The position numbers were made by a program, and so were the translations under genes. From Parasponia andersonii (Eukaryota > Streptophyta > Magnoliopsida > Rosales > Cannabaceae): 64,000 nucleotides of DNA. Below the pieces are notes generated by a model. It was not told the DNA's origin. It did no database searches and saw only the letters and a program-made list of their open reading frames with translations. Location of the stretch: assembly GCA_002914805.1 (NCBI GenBank), contig JXTB01000045.1, forward strand, positions 689,744 to 753,743. The letters run 5' to 3'. Below are positions 63,596 to 64,000 of this stretch, one piece after another (position 1 is the stretch's first letter; the number at the start of each line of letters is the position of its first letter).

Positions 63596-64000
63596 CCCTG
63601 AAAAGCTCTCAAAACCCTAGCTAAGCTCCCTCCATTAAAACCATCAACCAAATACACCAAAAAATTTCAGAAATCACAGGAAAAAAAAAAAACAATGGTC
63701 AATGAAGCCGCATGTCTTTACATCGATTATATATACGCTTTACACATATAGAATCATATTATATGTATTTTCTGGTTACGATCATTAATGGCGAGCATTC
63801 AATTTGAGCAGAGACCTTCAGTGGTTTTGCTCTTTGGATGAGAGAGAAAGTAAGAGAGATTTGCAGAGGAACAGTAGCTTTACTCTTTAGAGAAGAAGAA
63901 GGAGAAAAAGAAGAAGGAGAGAGAGAGGCACCTGACATTGTATTCTTTCGAGGCAAAGGGCTGACGGGACACTGACATCGACACGTTGACGAGTGGTGGA
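63596..64000 (-). promoter_or_regulatory. 5' leader and promoter side of the SET-domain gene
   Basis: The minus-strand leader includes 'agctagggttttgagag' just before the ATG at 63595, a phrase common in plant leaders. A strongly CT-rich stretch (purines on the plus strand) lies at 63840-63930, typical of plant 5' UTR or core promoter. A leader intron is possible but not provable. No other coding frame is supported before the window ends. Confidence 0.4.

Noticed and set aside
1-64000. CRISPR arrays, tRNA or rRNA genes, organelle inserts, bacterial-type operons
   Set aside because: None seen. The only tRNA-like sequence is the SINE head; regular repeats are microsatellites or small tandem duplications.

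Overview
This is nuclear DNA from a flowering plant, almost certainly a eudicot. The genes have many introns with GT/AG borders, intergenic DNA is AT-rich, and plant-specific families are present (class II KNOX, hydroxyproline O-arabinosyltransferase, a plant PHD/SET protein) among LTR-retrotransposon remains. The species cannot be fixed from the sequence alone. One 455-base N run (13480-13934) and one isolated N (60615) show that it is a draft assembly.

Layout. 1-1467: gag end of a Ty1/copia fossil running off the left edge. 1468-8760: mostly anonymous AT-rich DNA, with a GC-rich island at 5880-6340 rich in TCP-type GTGGNCCC/GGNCCCAC motifs. 9183-13000 (+): complete six-exon class II KNOX homeobox gene of the KNAT3/4/5 clade (461 aa). 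13480-15566: assembly gap and LTR-like DNA. 16162-16725 (-) and 22297-22740 (-): two small intronless paralogues of a plant family ending in a 'YDPxSYALNF(D/E)D' motif. Between them sits a rearranged Ty3/gypsy fossil with two LTRs in inverted orientation (17574-20890), itself inside a small palindromic repeat. 26820-27667: a solo LTR of the same family with a clean 5-bp target duplication. 28799-35824: a nest of a SINE head, an old Ty3/gypsy element and a solo LTR inside its 5' LTR.

From about 37 kb the window is gene-rich. 37230-43695 (+): neurochondrin-family gene, 18 coding exons, 634 aa, whose first coding exon is only the ATG. 45355-49467 (+): hydroxyproline O-arabinosyltransferase, 8 exons, 362 aa. 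50448-63595 (-): a 2069-aa, 18-exon SET-domain protein with a TDBD-like module, a PHD finger, an extended PHD and a C-terminal Trithorax-like SET/post-SET. Each model was traced exon by exon and the reading frame closes across every junction; the SET gene closes only if the single N is an extra base.

The genes show no operon-like or pathway link; they are ordinary neighbours. KNOX and SET proteins act in the nucleus, and the arabinosyltransferase is expected in the Golgi. I found no CRISPR array, tRNA or rRNA gene and no clearly novel multi-gene system. The observations most worth following are the inverted-LTR element, the SET protein architecture, the KNOX intron-1 hairpin and upstream TCP-motif cluster, and the isolated start codon of the neurochondrin gene.
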